Shown: piece by piece, positions 1-9,200 of the stretch
Position numbering within the stretch: the stretch's first letter is position 1
Layout: each line of letters begins with the position of its first letter
DNA from: a candidate division Zixibacteria bacterium HGW-Zixibacteria-1
GTDB lineage: Bacteria; Zixibacteria; MSB-5A5; GN15; PGXB01
Length of the DNA: 64,000 nt
Reading direction: 5' to 3'
Assembly: GCA_002838945.1 (NCBI GenBank)
Contig: PGXB01000031.1
Span: 1 to 64,000, forward strand
Made by a program: the position numbers and the translations under genes
The notes under the pieces: model-generated
The model's database searches: none
Told to the model about the DNA's origin: nothing
What the model saw: only the letters and a program-made list of their open reading frames with translations

Positions 1-72
1 TCTACCCTTGGTTACGTCAGTCCAGTTGACTTTGAAAAAGAAAATGAATATGCTTATATAACTGTCCACTAA
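1..72 (+). pseudogene. IS3-family transposase, C-terminal end (cut by window edge)
   Basis: Frame 1 reads STLGYVSPVDFEKENEYAY then a stop at 70-72. The Gly-Tyr-x-Ser-Pro-x-(D/E)-(F/Y)-E pattern is the usual end of the rve integrase domain in IS3-family OrfB transposases. Only the last 23 codons lie inside the window, so whether the element is intact cannot be told. The identification rests on this short motif plus the terminal sequence that follows. Confidence 0.7.
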
Positions 73-87
73 ATCGGGGGAACCTCA
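61..87 (+). mobile_element. Right end of IS3-family element
   Basis: Directly after the transposase stop the sequence reads AAATCGGGGGAACCTCA and ends in CA, as IS3-family terminal inverted repeats do. They begin TG and end CA, with a G-rich stretch near the right end. The matching left end is outside the window, so the boundary at 87 is inferred from the terminal CA alone. Confidence 0.5.
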
Positions 88-142
88 ATTTCGACCTACC
101 CAAATAAAATCTTATCAGGACACCACATTATTACAGAAAGTG

Positions 143-183
143 CAAACAAAAACACCGGGAGCCCCGTGAGGAGGGCTCCCGGC
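143..183 (-). terminator. Rho-independent terminator of the DUF4402-like gene
   Basis: Perfect 10-bp stem CCGGGAGCCC (155-164) / GGGCTCCCGG (173-182). On the minus strand it is followed by GTGTTTTTGTTT. It lies about 33 bases past the stop at 216, in the right orientation for the minus-strand gene. Confidence 0.8.
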
Positions 184-215
184 CTTGAGGAGAGGCAACT
201 GCGCGATAGAATTAT

Positions 216-746
216 CTAATTGCCGGTGTAGGCGACGGTCAGAATTACTTCAGACGAGTAATTCCCGCCGGTCTGTGTCAGCCCCGGCCTGACCATGCCG
301 CCAATCCAGACATCCATCTGGCCGGCCGGCCCGAGAACGAGCGTCTCCGGGCCGTTGGGATTGATGGCCGCCACCGGGACGGTTTGTCCGCCGCCGGTGC
401 CGTCATCATAAGAAGCATCGGTGTTATTGAAATCGACGCGCATATAAGCAACCGAATCCTGATGCATCAGGGAATCGGGGAGGGTGAAATCAAGGGTAAT
501 CTCGGCGCCGTTGTCGCCGTTGATGTGCCATTCGCCGGCAAAGCCGACATCGCCTTTATCGACGGTTTTGTCGATCCCCGGTAAAACGGTTCCGAACATA
601 AGGTCATGTTCTCCGGTAATGACAATACCCGCAATGACGGTGGCTGTGGCATGAATAGTGGCGCTTTCCTGGGCATGCAGCGAAACTGTCGTTCCGGTGA
701 GAAGCGCCAAAGTCACAAGAATCAGAATAAATTTGGTCGTTTTCAT
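216..746 (-). CDS. Exported DUF4402-like protein
   Basis: Exported protein of 176 residues, probably a small all-beta surface or fimbria-like subunit; the biochemical role is unknown. The N-terminus MKTTKFILILVTLALLTG followed by an Ala-Gln site at about residue 26 is a clear signal peptide. The mature part has the pattern of DUF4402 proteins: an early ATATV...I.ITGEHDLMFG strand pair, then Asn/Gly-rich beta segments. I chose the ATG at 746 because GGGAG sits 8 bases upstream; an in-frame TTG at 767 would swallow that ribosome site. It stands alone with its own terminator next to an insertion-sequence remnant. The DUF4402 assignment is by eye. Confidence 0.75.
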   Translation of the reverse strand: MKTTKFILILVTLALLTGTTVSLHAQESATIHATATVIAGIVITGEHDLMFGTVLPGIDKTVDKGDVGFAGEWHINGDNGAEITLDFTLPDSLMHQDSVAYMRVDFNNTDASYDDGTGGGQTVPVAAINPNGPETLVLGPAGQMDVWIGGMVRPGLTQTGGNYSSEVILTVAYTGN

Positions 747-1157
747 TCCAAAATCTCCCTTTTTCAAAATCTTCTGCGCTTTAAGATTGCAATCATGATG
801 CCGGGGTGTTGCGGTTATTGTAAGATGCTATTTCTCAACAAGTTATGGGGTGGATGGAAGTGGCATAACCGGTCCAAAAATAAAGCGGTATTGGAAACGC
901 CCCATATGGCAGAATAGTATCTGCATGCAAGACAAACGATTATAAGATATGTCAGCCTGCCCTCGCCATTCTCCGGCATTGCTTCCGCTCACTCGGTCCG
1001 CCGGGCGTCGGTATTTTACTGATAGAAGGGCACTTAAAGAAAGATTCGGAAAAATATTTTTGGAAGGATGCTAAAGTAGTGTGGGGATGTTCCGATACAC
1101 CAACCGACAGCGGCTGTTCAATAATTAAACAGTTGCGAGATAAAATAGGAATTTACC
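747..1157. other. Intergenic region between divergent exported-protein genes
   Basis: About 410 bases separating the divergent starts at 746 (minus) and 1158 (plus). It should hold both promoters, but I could not pick convincing -35/-10 pairs. No RNA gene, repeat or coding pattern was recognised. Short open frames here lack ribosome sites and recognisable composition. Confidence 0.4.
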
Positions 1158-2654
1158 ATGGGTCAAAGAATGATCCGAAATCGATTCTCAGCGATCTTAC
1201 TCGCCGCGATGCTTATCGGCGCGATATCAACTCATGTACAAGCGCAGGATTATGTCTGGGCGGCCAATTACGGCGGCATATATAATGACGGCAGTTTCGA
1301 AGGCGTGCCGACTTCCGATAACGGCTATGCCGTTCTCGGAAGCACTTACTCCTTCGGCGCGGGTCAATATGATGTCTATCTGGTAAAGCTCGGCAATGCC
1401 GGCAACGTGCTTTGGTCGAAAACGTACGGCGGCGTCGAATCGGATCAGGGGTACAGTATCGATCACATGGCCGACGGCGGCTTTATCCTGGCCGGTTCCA
1501 CGCGGTCGTTCGGAAGCGGCGATCGTGACATGTATCTTATTCGCACCGATGCCTCGGGCAATGCTGTATGGTCGAAGTCCTTTGGAGGGATATTAAGTGA
1601 CCAGGCCCGCTCGGTGAGGCGCACTTCTGACGATGGTTTTATCATCTGCGGCACGACCGATTCGTACGGCCACGGCTATTCCGACATATATTTAATAAGA
1701 ACCGATTCGCTGGGCGACACGCTCTGGACGCGCGCCTACGGCGGTGCCGGAGGCGAGTCGGGCAACGCCGTCCGCGAAACCCTCGACGGCGGGTTTATTG
1801 CGATCGGCTCCACCGGTTCATTCGGCGAGGGGTACAGCTCGGTTTATGTGGTTCGGGTCGATGCCGATGGTGATTCGCTCTGGGCGAAAACATATGGCGG
1901 CGCCAAAGCGGACAACGGCTACACGGTGGAACTGACCGGTGACGGCGGCTTTTTGCTGGCCGGCGGTACTGCATCGTTCGGTGCCGGCTATACGGATGCT
2001 TACCTGGTCAAAATAGATGCCGACGGCAATGTGGCATGGGAGAAGACATACGGCGGGGCGATGGATGATCGTGTCTATTCGATCTGCCTGGCCATGGATG
2101 GAACCATCATGCTGACCGGGACGACCGACTCATACGGCGCCGGAAAAGGCGACATCTATTTGATAAAGGCAAACCCTCTCGGTGCTGCCATATATACCCG
2201 TACCTATGGAGGAAGCAAAACCGATTACGGGCGGATGATTTTCCAGGAGGCGGCGACCGACTATATTTTGGTCGGCGAAAGCTACTCCTATTCAACCGGC
2301 GGCTCGGACGTTTACGTGATCAAGCTGGACGGTACGGCGACACCGATATTCGAAAATGATCCGAATCTTCTGCCTTCGGGTTATGAACTGGCCCAGAACT
2401 ATCCGAATCCGTTCAATCAGTCAACCAGTATCGAATATGTTCTTCCGCGGCACTCGGCGGTATCGATCGTGATTTATAATATTCTCGGGCAGGCGGTGCA
2501 GGAATGGCATTTTGATTCGCAGCATGCCGGGGCGCATGTGCTCCGCTGGGACGGATACGACAACAGCGGCAGTGAAACAGCCTCGGGGATTTATTTTTAT
2601 CGGTTTATTGCCGGAGATTTTTCAGAAACCAAAAAAATGGTTCTGATAAAGTAG
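1158..2654 (+). CDS. Exported seven-repeat beta-propeller protein with T9SS-type sorting tail
   Basis: A 498-residue exported protein. Signal peptide MGQRMIRNRFSAILLAAMLIG with cleavage after about VQAQ (residue 30). Residues 33 to about 390 are seven tandem repeats of about 52 residues. Each begins W-x-K-x-Y-G-G, continues with DGGF-[IL]-[LA]-x-G-[ST]-T, SFGAG, then D-x-Y-L-[IV]-[KR]-x-D, so a seven-bladed propeller is likely. The last ~85 residues (LAQNYPNPFNQSTSIEY ... ASGIYFYRF ... KKMVLIK) are a FlgD-Ig/type-9-secretion type A sorting domain, which in known systems is removed when the protein is anchored or released outside. Ligand unknown. Start ATG at 1158 has a weak AGGA 8 bases upstream. 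Apparently monocistronic. Confidence 0.85.
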   Translation: MGQRMIRNRFSAILLAAMLIGAISTHVQAQDYVWAANYGGIYNDGSFEGVPTSDNGYAVLGSTYSFGAGQYDVYLVKLGNAGNVLWSKTYGGVESDQGYSIDHMADGGFILAGSTRSFGSGDRDMYLIRTDASGNAVWSKSFGGILSDQARSVRRTSDDGFIICGTTDSYGHGYSDIYLIRTDSLGDTLWTRAYGGAGGESGNAVRETLDGGFIAIGSTGSFGEGYSSVYVVRVDADGDSLWAKTYGGAKADNGYTVELTGDGGFLLAGGTASFGAGYTDAYLVKIDADGNVAWEKTYGGAMDDRVYSICLAMDGTIMLTGTTDSYGAGKGDIYLIKANPLGAAIYTRTYGGSKTDYGRMIFQEAATDYILVGESYSYSTGGSDVYVIKLDGTATPIFENDPNLLPSGYELAQNYPNPFNQSTSIEYVLPRHSAVSIVIYNILGQAVQEWHFDSQHAGAHVLRWDGYDNSGSETASGIYFYRFIAGDFSETKKMVLIK

Positions 2655-2693
2655 CGGTCGATTTCTCTAATACTGCCAATTTTTATTTATAAA

Positions 2694-2942
2694 TCAAAAC
2701 AGCGGGTATGTAGCCATGCAGGGGGCAGGTTTCCCAAGCATCAGCGGCATTTCGAGAATCGAGGGACACAGGCCGCGGATCTCGGATTCCTCTGTAATTT
2801 TGGCAACATCGGGCTGGTCGGACAAAGAGTCATCCACTTGCGGGGTCCCGGTATTGTCATGGATGTCTTCCATGGCGCTAATAGCCGGAAACAGCAGACA
2901 CATCGCCATAAAACACAGAAGCGTTATCGCTACTCTTCCCAT
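2694..2942 (-). CDS. Small exported protein of unknown function
   Basis: An 82-residue protein with a clear signal peptide (MGRVAITLLCFMAMCLLFPAISA), then a short acidic stretch and a C-terminus with two Cys. No family recognised. Support for it being real: the signal peptide and a ribosome site GGGAG 6 bases before the ATG at 2942. Against: short, no homologue recognised, no visible partner. It converges with the propeller gene ending at 2654. Confidence 0.5.
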   Translation of the reverse strand: MGRVAITLLCFMAMCLLFPAISAMEDIHDNTGTPQVDDSLSDQPDVAKITEESEIRGLCPSILEMPLMLGKPAPCMATYPLF

Positions 2943-3242
2943 CAGAGCTCCCTTCGCCTGATAGAACGTTTCGGCGGGTAATTGGAATTGAAAACGTTCT
3001 ACCTATTGCCTTGCGCGGTCGCAGGATTATTCCTGCAAATCCGTAATAATAACGGACTTCCGGTTGTTTGCCATTTAAGTATCAAATCCCGTGCCAGACT
3101 CCATCGGGCTCCGAACGGTGCTCTTAAGGTATTCTATTTCATTGGGTTATTAAATCTCGCAAGATGATGGATCAGCCGGCTTCGTAGATATTCACGAATT
3201 CGGATGGTCTTGAAGCCAATTCTTGCGTAAATCTCAGGCCAT
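2943..3242. other. Intergenic region, no gene seen
   Basis: Roughly 300 bases between the small exported ORF and the terminator at 3243. An open frame at 2982-3167 (plus) has no ribosome site and an unconvincing composition, so I do not call it. The region should carry the minus-strand promoter for the 2694-2942 gene; no clean promoter was found. Confidence 0.4.
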
Positions 3243-3275
3243 AAAAAAGGACAGCCATGAGGCTGTCCTTTTGAT
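3243..3275. terminator. Bidirectional-looking terminator below the FG-GAP/dockerin gene
   Basis: Stem AAAAGGACAGCC (3245-3256) / GGCTGTCCTTTT (3261-3272) with loop ATGA, A-rich on the left and T-rich on the right. It lies about 20 bases beyond the restored stop (3293) of the minus-strand dockerin protein, which fits with that gene originally running to 3293. Confidence 0.75.
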
Positions 3276-3292
3276 TTCTTATCGAAAACAGG

Positions 3293-3410
3293 TCAGCAGA
3301 TCGGTTCCGGCCCCCCTTTGTAGATGTAGTTGATCAGGTAGGTTATGTCGAGCAGGTTGATGGCACCGGAGCCGTCGGCGTCGGCTGATTCCAGCGGATC
3401 AGGGGGCGGC
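3293..3410 (-). pseudogene. Out-of-frame second dockerin repeat of the upstream propeller protein
   Basis: Just beyond the TGA at 3399-3401 the minus strand, read in the neighbouring frame, gives DPLESADADGSGAINLLDI followed by TYLINYIYKGGPEPIC and a stop at 3293-3295. This is a good second dockerin-like repeat: Asp-x-Asp-x-Ser-Gly calcium loop, then LLDI.YLINYIY.GGP. The break coincides with a run of five G (plus-strand 3402-3406). Removing one G rejoins the frame. It is either a real single-base frameshift or a homopolymer error. Confidence 0.75.
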
Positions 3411-5954
3411 GCCTACACGATAGATGTAATTGATGAGAAAGGTGATATCAAGAATGTTGATATCATCGCTGCCGTTGGCATCGCCGCATAAGAATGTCGG
3501 AGCGGTCGCCAGAGATTTAAAGGCATATATAACGCCGCTGGATCCAAAGGTGACGCAGGTCATATTGGGCAGACCATCGCCGCTGATGTCGCCCACATCG
3601 ATATCCATGACATCATCCGCACAACTGTAGCTCCACATTAAGGCGCCGGTGAGGCCATTGAGAACATATATATTTTGATCATCGGAGCCGGCAATAACAT
3701 CATTCTGTTCGTCGAGATCGACATCATACACCATCACACAATTCACCTCGCCGCCCGTTTCGAAACTCCATAGTTCATGGCCGTCCACCGCGCTCAAGGC
3801 GTGAACCTTGCGGTCGGTGGAACCGCCGGGAACGACCACATCGGGATTTTTGTCTCCATCGAGATCGCCGCAGTCAATGCTCTGAACGTTCGAGGCGATA
3901 TCAACCGGCTGGGCCCAGATCGTTGTCTGGGTGGCGCCGTCGATCATGACGACCTGCTTGGAATATGGCGTGATCGCGGCAGCAACATCAGGAACGCCGT
4001 CATCATTGACATCGCCGACGGCGATATGTTCGACGGCATCGGGGCAAGGAGCTTCCCATAAAATAGCGCCGTTGGAACCATCGATACAGACGACTTTCTT
4101 GCCGTAGGTTCCGCCACCAACGGCGACATAAACATCCAATGGGCCGGTATTGGCCTGGCCCAGCTCGATGTCATTGACAGCGGCGCCGACACCCACCGAC
4201 CAGAACTCACTTTTGGTATCGGTCTGGATGGCATAGACTCGTGCGTCGTCACTGCCGGCAATGACCTCATCCGCCCCGTCGCCGTTCAAGTCGGCCGAGG
4301 CCAGACACTTGCGGTAAATTTGCGCGGTGGGCGTGGTGAACTGCCACATAGCCGTACCGGTTTTGCCGTAAATTGCAGTTACTGTCTCATCATAACCGCC
4401 GACCGCGGCATCGGCAGTACCATCATGGTCATAATCGCCGGTTGTCACCGAATAAAGATTCTGGGTGCCGGTCCATCGCCATAGTTCCAGACCGGTCAAT
4501 CCATTGACGGCGATGGCCTGATCATCGACTGAGCAGACCGCGACCGGATCGTCAAACCCATCGCCGTTCAGGTCAGCCACGGCGATGCCGTTGCCGTATT
4601 CTCCGAAAGCATATTCCCACAGAAGAGGTGATTGCACCGTGCGCAGGGCCCAGACGGTTTTTCCGGGATCGGTTCCGACATGGTCGGCGCCGCCGCCGGC
4701 GGCAACATCCATTATTTCATCTTCATCGAAATCGGCGCAGCTGACCCCGCTCATATTGCCATTGACGGCATAATACCATAATTTGGCTCCATTGGTGCCG
4801 TCGACGACTTCGACCCGGTCTGAGGTTGCCGCGACCACATCGATGTCTTTTTCCCCGGTAACGTCACCGAATGAAATGTCCTTGACGTTGCCGTCAAGCG
4901 GATCGGAAATCCACATGGTGGCGTCGGATTCACCGTCGAAGGCATAAATGCGGTGATCCCCCAGATAGGTACCGACAATCAGATCAAGATCGCTGTCTTC
5001 ATCCAGATTAAAGGATCGGATAATGATTTCGCCGTTGGAATGGTTGACACTCCCCAGATTGAAGGTCCATTCGACGGTACCGTCAAGGGCGGTCCGGACA
5101 AAAATCTCACCGTGATCATCGGAATAAATGACACCGAAAACGGCCTCGAGAGTACCGTCGTTGTCGATATCATCCATAATGACATCCATACCGAGGTATG
5201 GCACGGTTAGGGCCCAGATATCGGAGCCGTCATTGCCGTCCAGCACTCCGATATAGTTATCGAATCCGGCCAGATATTCATGCGCAAAGGCGATATCATC
5301 GATGCCGTCGTTGTCGACATCGCCCGCGGCGACCGCATTGATCCAGAGGCTGCCGATATTCCTTGCCCAGATCTGCGCCCCGTTGCGCCCGCTGATGGCA
5401 TAGATATGGTCATCAAAACAGCCGACCGCGACATCAAGGAATTCGTCACCATCGAAATGACCGGTAGTAATGGCATTATTGGTGGTGCCGTTATAAAATA
5501 CCCATAAGCGCGAGCCATCCAGACCGTTAATGGCATGAACCCTCCCGTCGGGTGTGTTGGCGCCGTCATAAGAGGCGCCCGCAATGACATCCATGACGCC
5601 GTCATTGGTCAGATCGCCGATGGTCATGGAGCGAATGCCGTCATCGACCGGATAATTCCATATTTCAATGCCGGTTTTGCCGTCAACGGCATGGACATAG
5701 GAAATATTGCCGTAGTAAGTATTATTATATTCGGCAGCGATCACGTCGGCGGTTCCATCGCCGTTAAGATCGGCCGTGGCGACAAGCCTGACATCAAGAT
5801 CGGAATCAAAAATCCAGATCGGTTCAGCCGATGATTCCTTGCCATTCTCTCCGACCGCGGAAAAGACGGTATTGAGTACCAGAAACAGCAGGGCAATTGC
5901 GGTGATAGCGGCGACATGGGGAATTCGCCTTGACAAGTGGTTTCTCCCGCCCAT
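3399..5954 (-). CDS. Exported FG-GAP/PQQ-like propeller protein with (broken) dockerin
   Basis: An 851-residue exported protein. After the signal peptide (about residues 1-33) there are some sixteen repeats alternating D-[LV]-[DN]-x-D-G-x-x-D-[IV] (FG-GAP/VCBS-type calcium loops) with V-[HY]-A-[IV]-x-G-x-[TD]-G-x-x-[IL]-W blades of the PQQ/YVTN propeller sort. It is probably one or two large beta-propellers. The end, CGDANGSDDINILDITF then LINYIYR, is the first half of a dockerin-like module; the second half lies in another frame (3293-3410). Start ATG at 5954 is preceded by AAGGAGAG. Role unknown: calcium-bound surface or matrix protein is an inference. Confidence 0.8.
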   Translation of the reverse strand: MGGRNHLSRRIPHVAAITAIALLFLVLNTVFSAVGENGKESSAEPIWIFDSDLDVRLVATADLNGDGTADVIAAEYNNTYYGNISYVHAVDGKTGIEIWNYPVDDGIRSMTIGDLTNDGVMDVIAGASYDGANTPDGRVHAINGLDGSRLWVFYNGTTNNAITTGHFDGDEFLDVAVGCFDDHIYAISGRNGAQIWARNIGSLWINAVAAGDVDNDGIDDIAFAHEYLAGFDNYIGVLDGNDGSDIWALTVPYLGMDVIMDDIDNDGTLEAVFGVIYSDDHGEIFVRTALDGTVEWTFNLGSVNHSNGEIIIRSFNLDEDSDLDLIVGTYLGDHRIYAFDGESDATMWISDPLDGNVKDISFGDVTGEKDIDVVAATSDRVEVVDGTNGAKLWYYAVNGNMSGVSCADFDEDEIMDVAAGGGADHVGTDPGKTVWALRTVQSPLLWEYAFGEYGNGIAVADLNGDGFDDPVAVCSVDDQAIAVNGLTGLELWRWTGTQNLYSVTTGDYDHDGTADAAVGGYDETVTAIYGKTGTAMWQFTTPTAQIYRKCLASADLNGDGADEVIAGSDDARVYAIQTDTKSEFWSVGVGAAVNDIELGQANTGPLDVYVAVGGGTYGKKVVCIDGSNGAILWEAPCPDAVEHIAVGDVNDDGVPDVAAAITPYSKQVVMIDGATQTTIWAQPVDIASNVQSIDCGDLDGDKNPDVVVPGGSTDRKVHALSAVDGHELWSFETGGEVNCVMVYDVDLDEQNDVIAGSDDQNIYVLNGLTGALMWSYSCADDVMDIDVGDISGDGLPNMTCVTFGSSGVIYAFKSLATAPTFLCGDANGSDDINILDITFLINYIYRVGAAP

Positions 5955-6187
5955 TTTGTCTCTCCTTACTTGAGGTGGTTTGAGAGCTATCTTGTATATT
6001 TATTTTTCAAAAACTAATGGTCGAAGTAAAGAAAAGAGTCTCTGTATCAGCAGGAAGACCAGATGTAATAGCAAACAGCAGAGATGCATTCGTCTAACCG
6101 GCCAACTAACTTAATATATTCAATCCATTCCTGCTGTCAAGGCCGGATTTTCTGGCGGGAAATATCGATATTTCGATTGAAATCAGA

Positions 6188-6213
6188 GGGCCGGAATTTT
6201 AATGATTCCGACC
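6188..6213 (-). terminator. Hairpin downstream of the large subtilisin gene
   Basis: GGGCCGGAAT / ATTCCGACCC pair over 10 positions with one mismatch around a 7-base loop, 15 bases past the stop at 6228. On the minus strand it is followed by TCTGATTT, so the T-tract is poor. It may be a weak or factor-dependent terminator. Confidence 0.4.
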
Positions 6214-6227
6214 CGCCGGGATATTGC

Positions 6228-9200
6228 TTATTTGAGCAAGAGCATTTTTCTGGATTGATCAAATTCGCCCGCTTTAATGCGATAGAAATAGATGCCTGAG
6301 GCCGCCTGTCGGCCGGCCCGGTCGCGCCCGTCCCAAATGACCGAATATTTACCGGCCGGCATGGTTTCGTCAATCAATGTCTTAATGTTTTGCCCCAGAA
6401 GATTATAGACAGAAATAACAACATGGGTTCTGTGCGGCAGTGAATATTCAATAGTGGTGGACGGATTGAACGGATTGGGATAATTCTGGAGGAGGCTGAA
6501 AGATTCGGGAAGCAATTGATTCTCATTGTCGGTCACGTCGGTGGAATTGCAGTCTGATGGGAGCGGCGCACAGTTGTTCATTTTGCGGTTGTATCTCCAG
6601 AAGGGGACCGGATTGCTGCAGACATCATAAGTGGCGCCGGGAAAGTTGACGAATATCTGGACACTGTCCGGCGTGGCGATAGTCAAATCGACATTGCCGT
6701 CGCCATCGATATCTCCGGTTGCGGGCGTGAAGCGGTCGCTGGTGAAGGTTCCGATCGATATAATAAGCGGGAAACCATCCAACTGCCGGCCCTGATTGTC
6801 CCAGGCATATATTCGCTGCGGCTCATAAGTGTTGAAAAGGTCATTATTGGCACAGGCGACTATATCGGGACTGCCGTCGCCGTTCATATCGGCCAGAAGA
6901 AGCATATTAAGGACGCTTGGTTCCGGTGTCGAGACGAAGGAGCCGTTCGGGCTCGACGACAGATACGAGGAACCATCCAGATTCCAGACGAGGATATAAC
7001 TGTTGCTTATGTCGAAGAAGGTCGTCATGTACTCCGGTTCCGAATCGTCGTCGATATCAGCAAAGATGGGATCGGTCGGAACCTCGTAAGCATCGACACC
7101 CATATTATGCGGCCAGCCGTCGATCAAATTCAAACCGCCGTCGAATGCATAAATCCAGTAGCCAAAGTCCTGATAATAACCATATACGATAAGTTCATAT
7201 TGATCGTCATTATCGATATCGTAACCCGACATCCCGGCGCAATTGAAACTGCTTCCGTTCATCTCTATCAGCAGGCTGTCGGTTACCGTGCCGGTGGCAT
7301 AGTCTATCTGCCAGATCATGCCAAACGAGCGGCTGGCGGCATAAAACTCATCTGTCCTGTCGCCGTCGAGATCGAGAGGCAGTGATTCGGAGAAATAATC
7401 GAATTTTCTGATAAAATCTCCATTTGACTCGAAGAGAAACGTCTCCGAAAGATAACCATTATAGACAAAAACATGAATTTCATCGCGGCCGTCGTTATCG
7501 ATGTCCTTAAGCATCACTTTGGGAAATTCATGTTCGGTGCGGTAAAAATTGCCGACCGGCGGAAAGATGCCGAGATAATTTTCGGTGTTTCCCTCGGTGG
7601 AGCGATAGCAGTACACCTTGGGCGGATCATAGCCGACCGCGACAATATCATCGACACCGTCATCATCAAGATTACCGATGGCGATCGGTATCATGTAATT
7701 ATTCCGCGGGAAATCGGGCATCCCTTCGGTTTTGAGGGTACCATCAAGATTGAAAACCATGATTTCGGAGGAAGTACCGGTCAGGATTTCGTTGGCGCCG
7801 TCGTTATCGAAATCGCAATAGGTGGGAACGATCGTCGGATAAGCCACGAGGTCGGCTTTCCAGGCCCGGTCGGTTTCGAAGATCGACTGCACCATGACTG
7901 AAACGGTGTCGGCGACCAGCAGGATGCCGTAAGAGTACACCGACAGCCTGAGATCATAATTTCCCGTGGGGACGCTTTCAAGGAACCAGCCGCCGAGGAC
8001 ATCATCAAAGACCGGCACGGTAAAGGTGTCGATCAGGGTCCAGGCGTTCGCCGAAGTATCCGGTTTATACTCCAGAACGGCATGACTGAAAGCGGGTGCG
8101 GCGGCACTGCCTTTGATCGCGACAAAATTGGCGACGGTCTGGCCGTCGGTCGGCGAAGTAAGCATCGCCTGCGTGTCATTGGCGACAAAAAATGAAACGT
8201 ATGAAATATTCTCACCGCCGACAGTAAGGCGAAGAGTCTGGCGGCCGCTCAGGCCGATGGTATTCAGGAAGACCAGCGTTCCATCGGTGACCGAATCGGT
8301 CGCGCTGTATATTTCGGTCCAGGTGTCGGGATTGTCGCCCGACCCGATCTCGAGGGTGTATCCGGTGAAGTCGGCGCCGTCGGCAATACCGCGAATTTCC
8401 ACATTGCCCGACACGATTTCATTGTAGCGTGGGGAACTGATTTTCGCCCTGATTTTGGGAAGCGCCTGCATGGCATGGTATAGGTTTAAGCGCCCGTAGC
8501 CGCTGTACTGGTCGAAACCGGGAAGGTTCCAGCCGACACCGTACGGATCGACGATATCATCGGCCGTCTGCTGCAATATCTGTTTAACCCGGTCGGCGGT
8601 AATGCCGGGCGATACCGCCCGTAAAACAGCGGCGGTACCGACAACATGAGGGCAGGACATACTGGTCCCGCTTGCCATATAGTACAGGGAATCAACAATA
8701 TGCACCTTGGGTTCATACGGGTAGCCGGTGGCGTACATGTCGGTCTTTCCGGCCCGGAGCGACAAAATAGACAGCCCCGGAGCGACCAGGTCGAGATGGC
8801 TACCGTAGGTCGAGAAAGTGGCAACCTGATCGGAATCGTTGGAAGCCCCGACAGTGATGGTGGCGGCATAGCCGGCCGGGTAAACCAGGCTGTAAGTGCC
8901 TTCATTACCGGACGACGCGCACATGATGACACCCTTGTCGCGGGCATATTCGATGGCATCCTCTATCAAATCGCTTCTGTAATTGAAGCCGAAACTCATG
9001 TTGATTACCTCGGCGCCGTTATCGGCGGCGTAAATGATGGCGGCGGCGATTCTCGAGACAAGGGGAAGCGGATCGAATTTCAGGCCCATTATCCGGCAGT
9101 CTTCGGCGACACCGGCCATGCCGATAATATTGTTGGCAACCCCTGCAATAATACCGGAGCAGTGAGTACCGTGGCCGAAATTGTCGGTAGGGTCATTATC

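Noticed and set aside
606-917. 103-codon open frame on the plus strand
   Set aside because: Runs antisense through the signal peptide of the DUF4402-like gene and on into the intergenic region; no supporting signal.
2982-3167. 61-codon open frame on the plus strand
   Set aside because: No ribosome site, no signal peptide of good shape, no family; sits in a region more likely to hold the promoter of the divergent small gene.
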